The notes: generated by a model from the letters alone, not told the origin. A stretch of DNA of 64,000 nt from Salsipaludibacter albus (GCF_019798055.1 NZ_JAHOPH010000004.1:124001-188000); one strand, 5' to 3'; counted from the first letter of the stretch, positions 52,030 through 61,228 are shown. Made by a program: numbers and translations.

Positions 52030-52837
52030 GCGGTCGATCCGGATCGAGCGGTGCCAGGAGGTGGTCGCGGACCAGTTCTGCGGTCACCGCCGGGGCTTCC
52101 CAGGCCGGGAAGTGGGCGACTCCCTGGATCGCCTGCCCGACGGCGTTGGGCAACTCCTCGCGGTACCGCCGGGCGGCGTGGTGGATCGCGGGGTGGTCGT
52201 GGGTCCCGACGCCCACCAGGGTCGGCGCCTCGATGGTCGCGAGCCGATCGCGCAGGGGCGGGTCGATCTCCCGTGGCTCACCACCGTCCCAGGCGCCCTG
52301 CTCGCGTGCGGCCGCAGCCATCAGCAGGCCCATCACGCCCGACGCCAGCGGTTGGGGCAGGTCGGTCAGCGTGCGATCCCGTCCGACCACGAACAACTCC
52401 GCGTGGATCTCGGCCGTGAGGTCGAAATCGCCCTCCTGGCACGCGCGATCGGCCTCCTGGAGCCGTCCGAAGTCGTCCGGGAAGTCATCCCAGGAACCAC
52501 CCCCAGGCAGGGCCGGGCCCAGCAGGACCATCGCGTCCACCGCCGTCGGCGTGGTCGCCGCGACGTCCGCGACGATCCGGCCCCCGTTCGAGCACCCGAC
52601 CCATCCGGCGTGGTCGAACCCGGCCTCCTGGAGGACGTCCAGTGCGTCCTCGTGGTCGAAGTAGTCGCCCACCGGGTTGGGCGACTCGCCCTGCCCGCGC
52701 GGGTCCATCGTGATCACGGTGAAGTCGCGTCCCAGATCGGTGGCGACCCGGTCGAACTGCCGGCGCGAGCCGATCCCGGCCGGGACGAGCACGACCGGTG
52801 GTCCATCACCGACCACGTCCCAGGCGACGTCGGTCAT
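52022..52837 (-). CDS. Alpha/beta hydrolase embedded in the NHEJ operon
   Basis: The 271-residue protein has PVVLVPAGIGSRRQFDRVA, then DPRGQGESPNP, the nucleophile elbow GWVGCSNGGRIV (Gly-x-Ser-x-Gly is replaced by Gly-Cys-Ser-Asn-Gly, Ser retained), APTLVGVGTHDHPAIH (acid) and GVAHFPAWE (His). The Ser-Asp-His triad therefore looks intact. The substrate is unknown. Its ATG overlaps the ku stop (ATGA) and its stop overlaps the polymerase start, so it is translationally locked between the two NHEJ genes. Confidence 0.88.
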   Translation of the reverse strand: MTDVAWDVVGDGPPVVLVPAGIGSRRQFDRVATDLGRDFTVITMDPRGQGESPNPVGDYFDHEDALDVLQEAGFDHAGWVGCSNGGRIVADVAATTPTAVDAMVLLGPALPGGGSWDDFPDDFGRLQEADRACQEGDFDLTAEIHAELFVVGRDRTLTDLPQPLASGVMGLLMAAAAREQGAWDGGEPREIDPPLRDRLATIEAPTLVGVGTHDHPAIHHAARRYREELPNAVGQAIQGVAHFPAWEAPAVTAELVRDHLLAPLDPDRPRG

Positions 52838-53652
52838 GCCGACTTCTCGGCGGCGCCCTTGGCGTCCCCCTTGGCATCCTTGGCGGCTTGCAGGCTCTGC
52901 TCGAGCGCGGCCATCAGGTCGACGACCTCGCCACCCTCCTCGACCTCGGGCGGGGTCGCGATCTCCTGGCCCTCGGCCTTCGCCTCGATCAGGGCCAGGA
53001 CCTTCTCGCGGTAGGTGTCGGTGTAGCGCTCGGGCTCCCAGTCGCTGGTCATCGACTCGATCAGCTGCTCGGCCATCTTGATCTCGGCGTCGGACACGTC
53101 GAGCTCGTCGCGGTCCGGCAGGTCCAGGCGTCCCGGCTTGATGATCTCGTCGTCGTAGGTCAGCGTGGACACGGCCAACGCGTCGTCCAGCGGCCGGATC
53201 ACGACCAGGTACTCCTTGCTGCGCATCACGAACCGCGCAACCGCCGCCTTGCCGGACTCGGTCATGGCCTCGTGCAGGAGCAGGTAGGGCTTGGCGGCGG
53301 TCTCCTGGGGCACCAGGTAGTAGGACGAGTCGTAGTAGATGGGGTCGATGTCCGCCAGGTCCACGAAGTCCGCGATGTCGATGGTCCGGGACTTCTTGGG
53401 GTCCAGCGACTTCAACTCGTCGGGCTCGATCACGATGTACTGGTCGGGCGCGACCTCGTAGCCCTTGACGATCTCGTCGTTGGCGACCTCCTCCTCGTCG
53501 ATCTCGGCCACCTTGCGGTAGCGGATGCGCGAGCTGTCGGACCGGCGGATCTGCTTGAACGACACGTTCTTGGAATCCACCGCGGTGACCAGCTTGATCG
53601 GGATGTTGACCAGCCCGAAGCTGATCGAGCCGGTCCAGATGGAGCGTGGCAT
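52834..53652 (-). CDS. ku: Non-homologous end-joining protein Ku
   Basis: The 272-residue protein starts MPRSIWTGSISFGLVNIPIK, the conserved Ku N-terminus, and continues through DPIYYDSSYYLVPQE, EYLVVIRPLDDALAVSTLTY and the C-terminal minimal region ending in an Ala/Lys-rich tail. It forms the homodimeric ring that binds DNA ends and recruits LigD-type enzymes. ATG 53652 is chosen over an earlier in-frame start at 53679 because conserved sequence begins there. First gene of a three-gene overlapping operon. Confidence 0.95.
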   Translation of the reverse strand: MPRSIWTGSISFGLVNIPIKLVTAVDSKNVSFKQIRRSDSSRIRYRKVAEIDEEEVANDEIVKGYEVAPDQYIVIEPDELKSLDPKKSRTIDIADFVDLADIDPIYYDSSYYLVPQETAAKPYLLLHEAMTESGKAAVARFVMRSKEYLVVIRPLDDALAVSTLTYDDEIIKPGRLDLPDRDELDVSDAEIKMAEQLIESMTSDWEPERYTDTYREKVLALIEAKAEGQEIATPPEVEEGGEVVDLMAALEQSLQAAKDAKGDAKGAAEKSA

Positions 53653-53730
53653 GACGACCTCCCGGACATGTCCGACCACGATAGTGCCGCATCACGCCGC
53701 GCCGCACCCGTCGTCGGCGGGGCCCGGTGC

Positions 53731-55692
53731 TCAGGCGGCCACGCGTCGCGGCGGCGCAGGCGGGACGGTCACCAGGTCCGGCACGCAGTGGCCCAGGGCT
53801 GCCAGGACGACCTCGGTCGTGGCATCCACCGTGTCGTGGGGCCCGATCGACACCTGCACGACCCGGTCGTGGGGCACGCCCAGGCGGCCCAGCGAACCCA
53901 CCAGGTCGTCCAGGACCCGGGCGCCGTGCCCCACCATCCGCGACCGCTGGTCGCCCGTCACCTGCTCGATCCGACTGTGGGGGTCGGCGCGCCGGGCCAG
54001 CCGTGCCTCCACGACCGCGGTTGGCGGGCGCAGCACCACGACCACGTCGGGGCGCAGCCACCGCCGGTCGCGCATCCATGCCTCCAGCAGACCGCGGTGG
54101 TCGCCGACCAGTCCCAGCGACCACGTGGCCTGGAGCGTGCCCTCGTCGAGCACGGCGTCCACACCCCCGGCCCGGGCCCGGCCCAGGAGTCGCTGGGCCA
54201 CCACCCAGGCGACCGTGCGGCGGGCCACGGCACGCGGGTCGCCCTGTCCCGACGTCGCCACGGCCACCGTCGCCACCGCGGTCGGGCCCGGGTGCGTGAC
54301 CGCCTCCGACACCACCGCGCCGACCTTGCGGGCGAGCCGGGCGGGCGTCGGGGTGCCTGCGCCGGTCCCGGCCGTCGTCACCGTGCCGACCCGCATGGCG
54401 GTCGCGACGGCCGCAGCCAGGGTGGACTTGCCCGATCCGGGCAGGCCGAGGAACTCCACGACCACGGGTGGTCGCTGCGTCGTGCGGCCGTGCCGCTCCG
54501 GGGACCGCCCGGTCGTGGCGGCCCAGACCTCCCGGTGGCGACTCCGGATGACGTCCGGCGACCACTCCCCGAGGGCGGCACGGATGGACGGGCGAGGCGC
54601 ACGCGGAGCGTCGGCGGCCAGCAGCTCCGCGACCGCCGCCACCGCGGCGTCGAGGTCGTCGTGGGCCACGACACGTCCCTCGGCCCCGAGGGCACGCAGC
54701 TCCGCCACGCCGTCGACCGGGTGGGCGACGAACGGCGTGCCGGCGGCTGCCGCCTGCAGGAGGACCTGTGGGAGGCCCTCCGCTCGGCTGAGCAGCACCA
54801 CGACGTCGGCGGCCAGCAGCAGGTCGTCGACCGGCGACACCCACCCGGGCATCGCGACGTCGTCGGCGAGCCCGAGCTCGTCGACACGCGCCGACAGCTC
54901 CCGGGCCTGCGGCCCCTCCCCCGCGATGACCAGCTGCGGATCCGACGACGTCGTCGCCTGCAGTCGCACCAGCAGCTCCGGCAGGGCGAGCACGCGCTTG
55001 CGGGCGTCGAGACTCCCCAGGGAGAGCACCACCGGTCGTCGGGGGTCCAAGCCCAGCCGTCGTGCCACGTCGGCTCGCGCCGCCGCGGATCGGCGGGACG
55101 CGTCCGGCAGGGGCGCACCGGAACGCACGACGTGCAGGCGCGCAGGGTCGGCACCGATCCGCCGGTACTTCTCGGCCAGGTCGGCGCCCACCACGACCCA
55201 GCCGGCGGTCAACGGGACCAGCGCCGTCTCGGCGAGACGCTGCAGTCCGCCCTCCAGGCGTCCGTACCCGTCCCCGAAGGTGGCCATCGACAGGGAGTGG
55301 ACGACCGGTGGGCCTCCACGCAGTCGCACGGCGACACGGCCGAGCACGCCGGCCTTGGACTGGTGGGTGTACACGACGTCGCACGCGACCAGGCCGGGCA
55401 GCCGCAGCAGCCAGCGCAGGCAACGCGCGTCCCGGACGGGGTCGACGGCGCGCACCAGGTCGGGCGCCACGACCACCCGGGCGGGTGCGAGCTGGTGGCG
55501 GGCCAGGTCGAGGTCGGACTCGGCGCCGACCACGACGACGTGGTCGACCTCGGGGAGGGCCGCGACCACGTCACGGACGCGGCGCTCGGAGCCCCCGCGC
55601 AGGTAGCGCGTGCACAGGTGCAGGGCACGCGGGCGACGGTGGGTCGCGCCCGGCCCGGCCGGTGGCGACCCGCCGGGCGTGACCGGGGCCAC
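53731..55692 (-). CDS. Fusion of a family 4 glycosyltransferase and a P-loop kinase-like domain
   Basis: Of 653 residues, about 20-385 form a GT-B family 4 glycosyltransferase (LHLCTRYLRGGSERRVRDV; VVLSLGSLDARKRV; LVIAGEGPQAREL; VVVLLSRAEGLPQVLLQAAAAG). Residues about 410-653 form a P-loop nucleotide kinase-like domain with Walker A GLPGSGKST (416-424), a DEG segment and an Arg-rich lid. The GT would add a sugar during repeat-unit assembly; the kinase substrate is unknown. GTG 55692 lies 1 bp after the stop of the initiating transferase gene, implying coupling. Confidence 0.85.
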   Translation of the reverse strand: MAPVTPGGSPPAGPGATHRRPRALHLCTRYLRGGSERRVRDVVAALPEVDHVVVVGAESDLDLARHQLAPARVVVAPDLVRAVDPVRDARCLRWLLRLPGLVACDVVYTHQSKAGVLGRVAVRLRGGPPVVHSLSMATFGDGYGRLEGGLQRLAETALVPLTAGWVVVGADLAEKYRRIGADPARLHVVRSGAPLPDASRRSAAARADVARRLGLDPRRPVVLSLGSLDARKRVLALPELLVRLQATTSSDPQLVIAGEGPQARELSARVDELGLADDVAMPGWVSPVDDLLLAADVVVLLSRAEGLPQVLLQAAAAGTPFVAHPVDGVAELRALGAEGRVVAHDDLDAAVAAVAELLAADAPRAPRPSIRAALGEWSPDVIRSRHREVWAATTGRSPERHGRTTQRPPVVVEFLGLPGSGKSTLAAAVATAMRVGTVTTAGTGAGTPTPARLARKVGAVVSEAVTHPGPTAVATVAVATSGQGDPRAVARRTVAWVVAQRLLGRARAGGVDAVLDEGTLQATWSLGLVGDHRGLLEAWMRDRRWLRPDVVVVLRPPTAVVEARLARRADPHSRIEQVTGDQRSRMVGHGARVLDDLVGSLGRLGVPHDRVVQVSIGPHDTVDATTEVVLAALGHCVPDLVTVPPAPPRRVAA

Positions 55693-55693
55693 G

Positions 55694-56413
55694 TCAGTGC
55701 GCCCCGTTGCGTCGGACGGTGACCATCTGTCCGGCCGTCCGGGCCATGATGGCCAGGTCGCCCGCCAGGCTGCGCCCCCGGACGTAGCGAACGTCGAGGG
55801 CGACCCGCGTGTCGTAGTCGATGTCACTGCGTCCCGACACCTGCCACAGGCCGGTCAGTCCGGGGCGGTCGGCGAACACGACGTCGGCCCACTGGCCGTA
55901 GCGCTCGAGCTCGTCGGTCACGATCGGGCGGGGACCGACCAGGCTCATGTCGCCCCTGAGCACGTTCCAGAACTGCGGGAGCTCGTCCAGGCTCGTGCGT
56001 CGCAGCCAGCGCCCGATCCGCGTGACACGCGGGTCGGCCGGCAGCTTGTAGTCGGCGTCGAACTGCCGTCGCAGGCCGTCGTCGGCAGCGAGCAGCTCGG
56101 CCAGGATGCGCTCGGCGTCGACCACCATGGTGCGGAACTTCAGACAGACGAACGAGGTGCCCGCCCGGCCAACCCGCTCGTGGCGGAACAGCACCGGTCC
56201 CGGCGAGGTCGTCATCACGACGAGCGCCACGAGCAGGAACACCGGTGCCCCGAGCACCAGGGCGACCGACGCCAGGACGACGTCCATCAGTCGCTTCGCG
56301 ACGTGCCCGACGCGCCCCGCCGCGGGGCGGGCCACCTCCCGCCCGGCCACGACGTCCGCCGGCGTGATGATCGGCACCGCTCCCGGCCCCGAGATCTCGA
56401 GTCCCGCACTCAT
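55694..56413 (-). CDS. Undecaprenyl-phosphate sugar-phosphate transferase (initiating, short form)
   Basis: The 239-residue protein has one N-terminal membrane hairpin ([20 protein letters not shown]) and the bacterial sugar-transferase catalytic core: [50 protein letters not shown] and [15 protein letters not shown]. It loads the first sugar phosphate onto undecaprenyl phosphate at the inner leaflet, starting polysaccharide synthesis. It is the ExoY-like short form rather than the five-helix WbaP type. Two perfect GGGACA-N2-TGTCCC palindromes lie 103 and 143 bp upstream of ATG 56413. Confidence 0.93.
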   Translation of the reverse strand: MSAGLEISGPGAVPIITPADVVAGREVARPAAGRVGHVAKRLMDVVLASVALVLGAPVFLLVALVVMTTSPGPVLFRHERVGRAGTSFVCLKFRTMVVDAERILAELLAADDGLRRQFDADYKLPADPRVTRIGRWLRRTSLDELPQFWNVLRGDMSLVGPRPIVTDELERYGQWADVVFADRPGLTGLWQVSGRSDIDYDTRVALDVRYVRGRSLAGDLAIMARTAGQMVTVRRNGAH

Positions 56414-56436
56414 GTCGCCCCCTCGTCGAACGGACA

Positions 56437-56569
56437 GGGCGGCGTGTCCCTGCGTTTCCCCTGCAGTCACCCGCCCGTCACCTCCGAGACTGCTGGGCGG
56501 CGTGTCGCACCTGAAGGGACAGGTGTCCCCGGCGGCCGGCTCCTCGGGCACAAAGGGGACACTTGTCCC
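56437..56569. promoter_or_regulatory. Two perfect GGGACA-N2-TGTCCC palindromes (plus one degenerate) before the exopolysaccharide operon
   Basis: GGGACAGGTGTCCC (56516-56529) and GGGACACTTGTCCC (56556-56569) are spaced 40 bp, about four helical turns. A weaker copy, GGGCGGCGTGTCCC (9 of 12), is at 56437-56450. The 242-bp gap between the sulfurylase fusion and the sugar transferase has no gene. Confidence 0.6.
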
Positions 56570-56655
56570 GAACGGGTTCGTCCGCGTCGTCCGCGACGGG
56601 ACACGGCGATGCCGGGACCGACCCCGGCGGTCGATCCCGACGTGCTCGGGTGGCG

Positions 56656-58893
56656 TCAGTCGCGGAACACCGGGCGCCCGCTGGCGACCTCCGCCAGCAG
56701 GACGTCCTGGACCGTGCTGCGCATGAACCAGTCGGGCAGGCGCTCCCCCCGGCGGAAGGCGCTGCGGACGTGGGTGCCGGAGATGTGCGACAGTTCCTGC
56801 CCACGGGAGGTCTCGTGCGCACCGGTCGCCGGGTTGTAGCCCACCGTGTCGAAGAACTCGGGGGCGATGCCGAGGTCGCCGAGGCGATCGAACATCTCCC
56901 GGTTGGCCTCCGGCCCGTAGAAGTCCCGCACACCGGTGTGGTCCCGGCCGATGATGAAGTGGCTGCACCCCATGTTCTTGCGGCACAGGGCCGTGAAGAC
57001 GGCCTCACGGGGGCCGGCGTAGCGCGACCACGTGAACAGGGAACCCAGCACGACCTTGCGCGCCGGGTAGCGACCGAACGCCATCAGGGTCTGGTAGCTC
57101 AGCAGGACCGGCTCGGGCAGGAAGTCCCCCGGGTTCTCGGGACTCGCCACCGGGCTGATGTAGATGCCGTCTGCCCCCGTCCGCTCCAGCGCACGCAACT
57201 GGATCGACTCGTGTGCGCGGTGCGCGGGATTGCGCGTGTGGAACCCGATGACCCGTGACCACCCCATCCGGTCGAAGATGAACCGGGTCTGCGTGGGGGT
57301 GAGCAGGTAGGGCCGCTGGGTCGACGCGAGTGGCTCGACCAGCGTCACGGCGCCGGCCAGGAAGTGGTTGCCGAGCGCCATGGTCCGTTCGACGCCGGGG
57401 TGGCGCGGGCTGGCCGTGCCGAACCAGGCCTCGGTCAGGGCGGGGAGGTCGAAGGTGAACCGCTCGGTCACGTCGAGCAGCGCCCGGACCACCCCGTCGG
57501 CGTCGACCAGGGCGACCCGCTCCCCGACCCGGACGGCTCCGGGGCCGGTGGCGTGGCGCGGATCCACGGCCAGCAGGAGCGGCATGGTCCACACCGTGCC
57601 GTCGGGCAACCGACAGTCGGCCAGCACCGACCCGAGGGTCTCGCGGTCCATGAAGCCGGTCAGCGGCGAGTAGGTCCCCTCGGCCAACTGCTCGCAGTCC
57701 ATCACGTCGCGGTCGGTGACCGTGATCGTGCGCAGCCCGTCGATCCCGGCGCGGTCGTCGTCGGTGGCACGGCGTTGGACGAGCCGGCCACCGTGGGGCT
57801 CGGTCAGCAACGAGATCTGCCCCGGGGACTGCCCCACCGCGAGCTCCTCGTCGCCCCGCTCGAAGACCCGGACCATCTTCTGCACCATCAGGGCACACCG
57901 GACGGGGTAGCGGCCGATCGCCGTCTCGGCGGCGAGCACCAGGCCGTCGGCACCGTCCGCGAGCGTCGTGTGGATGTCGTTGACCTCGGCCCGGGTGGGC
58001 GACGGCTGGGAGACCATCGACTCCAGCAGGTTGGTGGCCACGTAGACCTTGCGGCCCATCGCCCGGGCCCGCGCGATGATCCGCTTCTGGGTCTGGGGCA
58101 GCATCTCGATGGCCACCTGTCGGGACAGGTCCCCCCGGTCGATCAACAGCGCGTCCGCCTCGGCCGCGATGTCCTCGAGGTTGTGCAGGCCGGCGATGGT
58201 CTCGATCTTGGCGATGACGTGGGCGTCCTGTCCCGCGAGCTCACGCAGCTCGCGGACGTCGGCGCCACGCCGCGCGAACGACAGGGCCACGTGGGCGATC
58301 CCCAGGGCATGCCCGATCTCCAGCGCCTCGCGATCCTTGTCGGTCAGCGAGGGGATGTCGACCTCGCGTTCGACGCTGACCCCCTTGTTCTGGCCGACCA
58401 GGCCCCCCTGCAGGACCCGCATCCGGACCCCGTCGGCGTCGGTGTCCAGCACCTGGACCAGCGCAGAGTTGAAGTCGATGCTGAGGAAGTCCCCCGGGAC
58501 CAGTTCGTGGGCGACGTCACGGGGGTAGAGGTTGAAGTTCCAGTCGTCGCCGGGCACCGGGAGGTGGTGCACGCGGACGACCGTGTTGTCGTGGAGCTCG
58601 ATCGAGCCGTTGATCAGGTTGCCGGTGCGGACCTGGGCGCCCTCGGTGTCCAGGCAGATCGGCACATCCGTGGCGTCACGGATCGTGGCGATGATCTGGC
58701 GTAGGTCCCGCACCTTCGTGTGGCTGAGGTTGACCCGGAACAGCGACGCCCCGCACTGGGCCAGGCGACGGATCGTCCCGGCCTGCATCGAGGCCGGCCC
58801 GAGCGTGCACAGCAGCTCGGGGGACGCCTGCCGTGCTCCGGGCCTCGGGGCGACCGGGGCGACCGTCGGGACGGGGAGTTCGTCGATGCTCAC
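56656..58893 (-). CDS. Fusion of a pyruvate kinase-like domain and ATP sulfurylase
   Basis: The 745-residue protein joins two enzymes. Residues about 25-355 resemble pyruvate kinase A and B domains: LLCTLGPAS, RVNLSHTK, DTEGAQVRTG, NKGVSVE, IAKIET (catalytic Lys), IDRGDLS (usually ARGDLG), ATNLLESM (usually ATQMLESM) and AAETAIGRYP. The pyruvate kinase C-terminal effector domain is missing. Residues about 362-745 are ATP sulfurylase: PHGGRLVQR, GFHTRNPAHRAHES (usually QTRNPxHRAHE), GRDHTG (usually GRDHAG) and ISGTHVRSAFRRGE. ATP sulfurylase makes APS from ATP and sulfate. The neighbouring sulfotransferase starts 37 bp upstream, so this supplies activated sulfate for sulfation. ATG 58893. Confidence 0.92.
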   Translation of the reverse strand: MSIDELPVPTVAPVAPRPGARQASPELLCTLGPASMQAGTIRRLAQCGASLFRVNLSHTKVRDLRQIIATIRDATDVPICLDTEGAQVRTGNLINGSIELHDNTVVRVHHLPVPGDDWNFNLYPRDVAHELVPGDFLSIDFNSALVQVLDTDADGVRMRVLQGGLVGQNKGVSVEREVDIPSLTDKDREALEIGHALGIAHVALSFARRGADVRELRELAGQDAHVIAKIETIAGLHNLEDIAAEADALLIDRGDLSRQVAIEMLPQTQKRIIARARAMGRKVYVATNLLESMVSQPSPTRAEVNDIHTTLADGADGLVLAAETAIGRYPVRCALMVQKMVRVFERGDEELAVGQSPGQISLLTEPHGGRLVQRRATDDDRAGIDGLRTITVTDRDVMDCEQLAEGTYSPLTGFMDRETLGSVLADCRLPDGTVWTMPLLLAVDPRHATGPGAVRVGERVALVDADGVVRALLDVTERFTFDLPALTEAWFGTASPRHPGVERTMALGNHFLAGAVTLVEPLASTQRPYLLTPTQTRFIFDRMGWSRVIGFHTRNPAHRAHESIQLRALERTGADGIYISPVASPENPGDFLPEPVLLSYQTLMAFGRYPARKVVLGSLFTWSRYAGPREAVFTALCRKNMGCSHFIIGRDHTGVRDFYGPEANREMFDRLGDLGIAPEFFDTVGYNPATGAHETSRGQELSHISGTHVRSAFRRGERLPDWFMRSTVQDVLLAEVASGRPVFRD

Positions 58894-58929
58894 GATGGTT
58901 CCTCCGGACGTCCGGGTGGGTCGAGGTCG

Positions 58930-59892
58930 TCAGTGCCGAACATTGCCGACCGGCTGCGTTGGGGGCGTGGACAGGTCCCATGCGACGCCGAGCTCGACGG
59001 CGGCAGCGCGGACCTCGTCGGGCACGGCGTAGCGGTGGCGTTGCATCTCCGGGAGCAACTCCGGCAGGAGTCGCGCCAGGTCCGCGGGATCGAACCGACG
59101 CCACTTGTCCATGCGTGACGGGTCGACCTTGCGATCGGCCGCGGTGGCCATCTCGTCGGTCATCTCCAGGCCGCAGTGCTGGGTGACCCGCTCGAGGTGT
59201 GCGATCGGGTCCTGCACGAAGTCCTCGTAGCGCAGGCAGAGCAGCTGGTCGTCGGGGAACGCCGCCAGTGCCTCGGCTGCCAGTCGCGACGGGATCGCCC
59301 ACTGGCGGGCGATCACCGTCAGCTGGTCGTGGTGGCGCAGGTCGTCCTGGATCCCCCGGTAGCGCGGTCCCCACACCGACAGGTACTCCGAGCCGGAGAC
59401 GTGTTTGTCCCACAACTGACGGGCGTACTTGCGGGCGTAGTGGTGCACCTGGGTCGGTGGGGTCTCGCCCAGGCGGCGCCACGCACCACGCGCCGTCACC
59501 GGCTTCTGCCACTTGCGCTCCACCGAGCTCAGGAAGGCGAAGGGGTCACGCACGATGGCGAGGTAGGTGGCGTCGGGGAAGATCTCCCGCACGTACGGCA
59601 CCCGCAGGATGTTCGCCGGGGTCTTCTCGACCACCGTCGACCCGCCGTGCTCCTCCTGGAAGCGCAGGAACCGACGACGCACGTAGCGCTGCACCCGGGG
59701 CGTCGCGTCGCCGGCGTCGTACTCGTCGTGGCGTCGCCCCGGGTCGGCGACCTGCCACAGCGTGCGTGGCTCGTACCAGCCGACGAGGTCGGGGTGTCGC
59801 GACAGGCTCCGTTGGAGGATGCTGGTGCCCGACCTGGTGTTGCCCAGGATGATCACGGGCGTTCGAAGTCCTGCGGCCACTCCCACCCCCAT
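58930..59892 (-). CDS. Sulfotransferase family protein
   Basis: The 320-residue protein has the PAPS 5'-phosphosulfate loop PVIILGNTRSGTSILQRSL (residues 12-30) and the 3'-phosphate site YLAIVRDPFAFLSSVERKW near 126-144. It would transfer sulfate from PAPS to a hydroxyl, most simply of the polysaccharide made by this locus. ATG 59892 is chosen because conserved sequence starts ten residues later; the frame is open to 60003. A weak GGGACA-type site is at 59974-59987. It lies 37 bp upstream of the sulfurylase fusion. Confidence 0.9.
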   Translation of the reverse strand: MGVGVAAGLRTPVIILGNTRSGTSILQRSLSRHPDLVGWYEPRTLWQVADPGRRHDEYDAGDATPRVQRYVRRRFLRFQEEHGGSTVVEKTPANILRVPYVREIFPDATYLAIVRDPFAFLSSVERKWQKPVTARGAWRRLGETPPTQVHHYARKYARQLWDKHVSGSEYLSVWGPRYRGIQDDLRHHDQLTVIARQWAIPSRLAAEALAAFPDDQLLCLRYEDFVQDPIAHLERVTQHCGLEMTDEMATAADRKVDPSRMDKWRRFDPADLARLLPELLPEMQRHRYAVPDEVRAAAVELGVAWDLSTPPTQPVGNVRH

Positions 59893-60055
59893 GGCGTGCG
59901 TGCTGGTTCCCGTGCGGCGATGTCGTTCCCCCACCACGAGGACGAGGGAACTCCCCGAGGCCGGTTGCGGGTAGGGACATTCGCCCCCTCTCGTCGTTGC
60001 CACCGGGGTCTAGTCTCCCGGCAGTTGCTGGGAACGGGCATGGGGGTGGCTGGCC

Positions 60056-61228
60056 ATGGCGACGACAACGACGACGGGCACGGCCGGCGACCTCGTCGAC
60101 CCGGTCCGCAGCGTGCTGGTCGGCCTCGACCAGGCCGGCATCCAGTGGTGCCACTGGAAGAGCAACGAGGCCCTGGCGGCGTCTGCGGCCGGGATCAACG
60201 ACCTGGACCTGCTGGTCCGTCGTGACCAGGTCGGGACGTGCCGGGCGATGCTCCACGGGCGGGGCTTCGTGCAGGCCCTGCCCCCGGCGTCCCGACGCAT
60301 CCCGGGCGTGCTCGACTACCACGGGGACGACCCGCGGCTGGAGCGTCCCGTCCACGTGCACCTGCACACCATGCTGGTGCTGGGCGACGACATGACGAAG
60401 AACCACCGGCTCCCGATCGAGGTCGAGTACCTGGCGGCCTGTCGCCGCGAGGGACCGTGGCTCCTCCCCGCACCCCAGTTCGAGCTGGTCGTCTTCGTCC
60501 TGCGGATGGTCGTCAAGCACTTCGCGTGGGACGCGATCCTCATGCTGCAGGCCGACCTGGCGCCCTCCGAGGAACGCGAGTTCGACCAGCTCGTGGCCGC
60601 GGCCGACCCCGGGGCCTGCGAGGCCCTGGTCGACGACCTGCTGCCGGAGGTCGGCAGCGCGCTGTGGACCCGCTGCCGTGATGCCCTGGCCACGACGACC
60701 TCGGGACGCGAGCGCGTGCGCCTGGAACGGGAGCTGGTCCGGGCACTGCGCCCGTTGGCACGCCGCGGCCCGGTGGTCGACACCACCCTGAAGGCCGGGC
60801 GCCGGATCGTGGCCCTCGGGCGACGCACCCTGGCGCCCAGGGACCGACGCAAGACGCTCCCCGACGGCGGGTTGGTGGTGGCGGTCGTCGGTGCCGGCCC
60901 GGAGGACCGGGCACGGCTGGTGGCGGACCTGGACGCCTGGCTCCGTCGTGACCTCGTCGTCCACGTGGTGACGTTCGCCGACGACCCCGGCCGCGCCGCA
61001 CGCCGCGTACGCGCCGTGGCCGGGCGGGGTGGCATCGCGCTCGTGGCAGACCATCCCGCGACGCGCGGCCGGCGGCCGACGGGGATCCCGGCACCGGACC
61101 TCGAGCTCGACCTGGACCGACCGGTCGACGACGCGGCCGAGGGGCCCGGACCGGTGATCGGGGTCGCCGGGACGAACCCCGCCGACCGACTCATGGCCGC
61201 CCGGACCGGTCTGTGGCGTCGCGCCTGA
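60056..61228 (+). CDS. Nucleotidyltransferase-like protein fused to a degenerate P-loop domain
   Basis: Residues about 20-200 resemble the nucleotidyltransferase-like fold found in polysaccharide loci, with GIQWCHWKSNEAL and GINDLDLLVRR (an Asp-x-Asp pair). Residues about 271-390 resemble a P-loop kinase, but the expected GADGSGKST reads GAGPEDRAR, so it cannot bind nucleotide in the usual way. The gene faces the opposite way to its neighbours, converging on the flippase-kinase gene, whose kinase domain is intact. Function is unknown; a scaffold or regulatory role is possible. Confidence 0.75.
   Translation: MATTTTTGTAGDLVDPVRSVLVGLDQAGIQWCHWKSNEALAASAAGINDLDLLVRRDQVGTCRAMLHGRGFVQALPPASRRIPGVLDYHGDDPRLERPVHVHLHTMLVLGDDMTKNHRLPIEVEYLAACRREGPWLLPAPQFELVVFVLRMVVKHFAWDAILMLQADLAPSEEREFDQLVAAADPGACEALVDDLLPEVGSALWTRCRDALATTTSGRERVRLERELVRALRPLARRGPVVDTTLKAGRRIVALGRRTLAPRDRRKTLPDGGLVVAVVGAGPEDRARLVADLDAWLRRDLVVHVVTFADDPGRAARRVRAVAGRGGIALVADHPATRGRRPTGIPAPDLELDLDRPVDDAAEGPGPVIGVAGTNPADRLMAARTGLWRRA

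Noticed and set aside
58131-58145. Another GGGACA palindrome copy (GGGACAGGTCCCCC)
   Set aside because: The right half does not match TGTCCC and the site is inside the sulfurylase fusion coding sequence.
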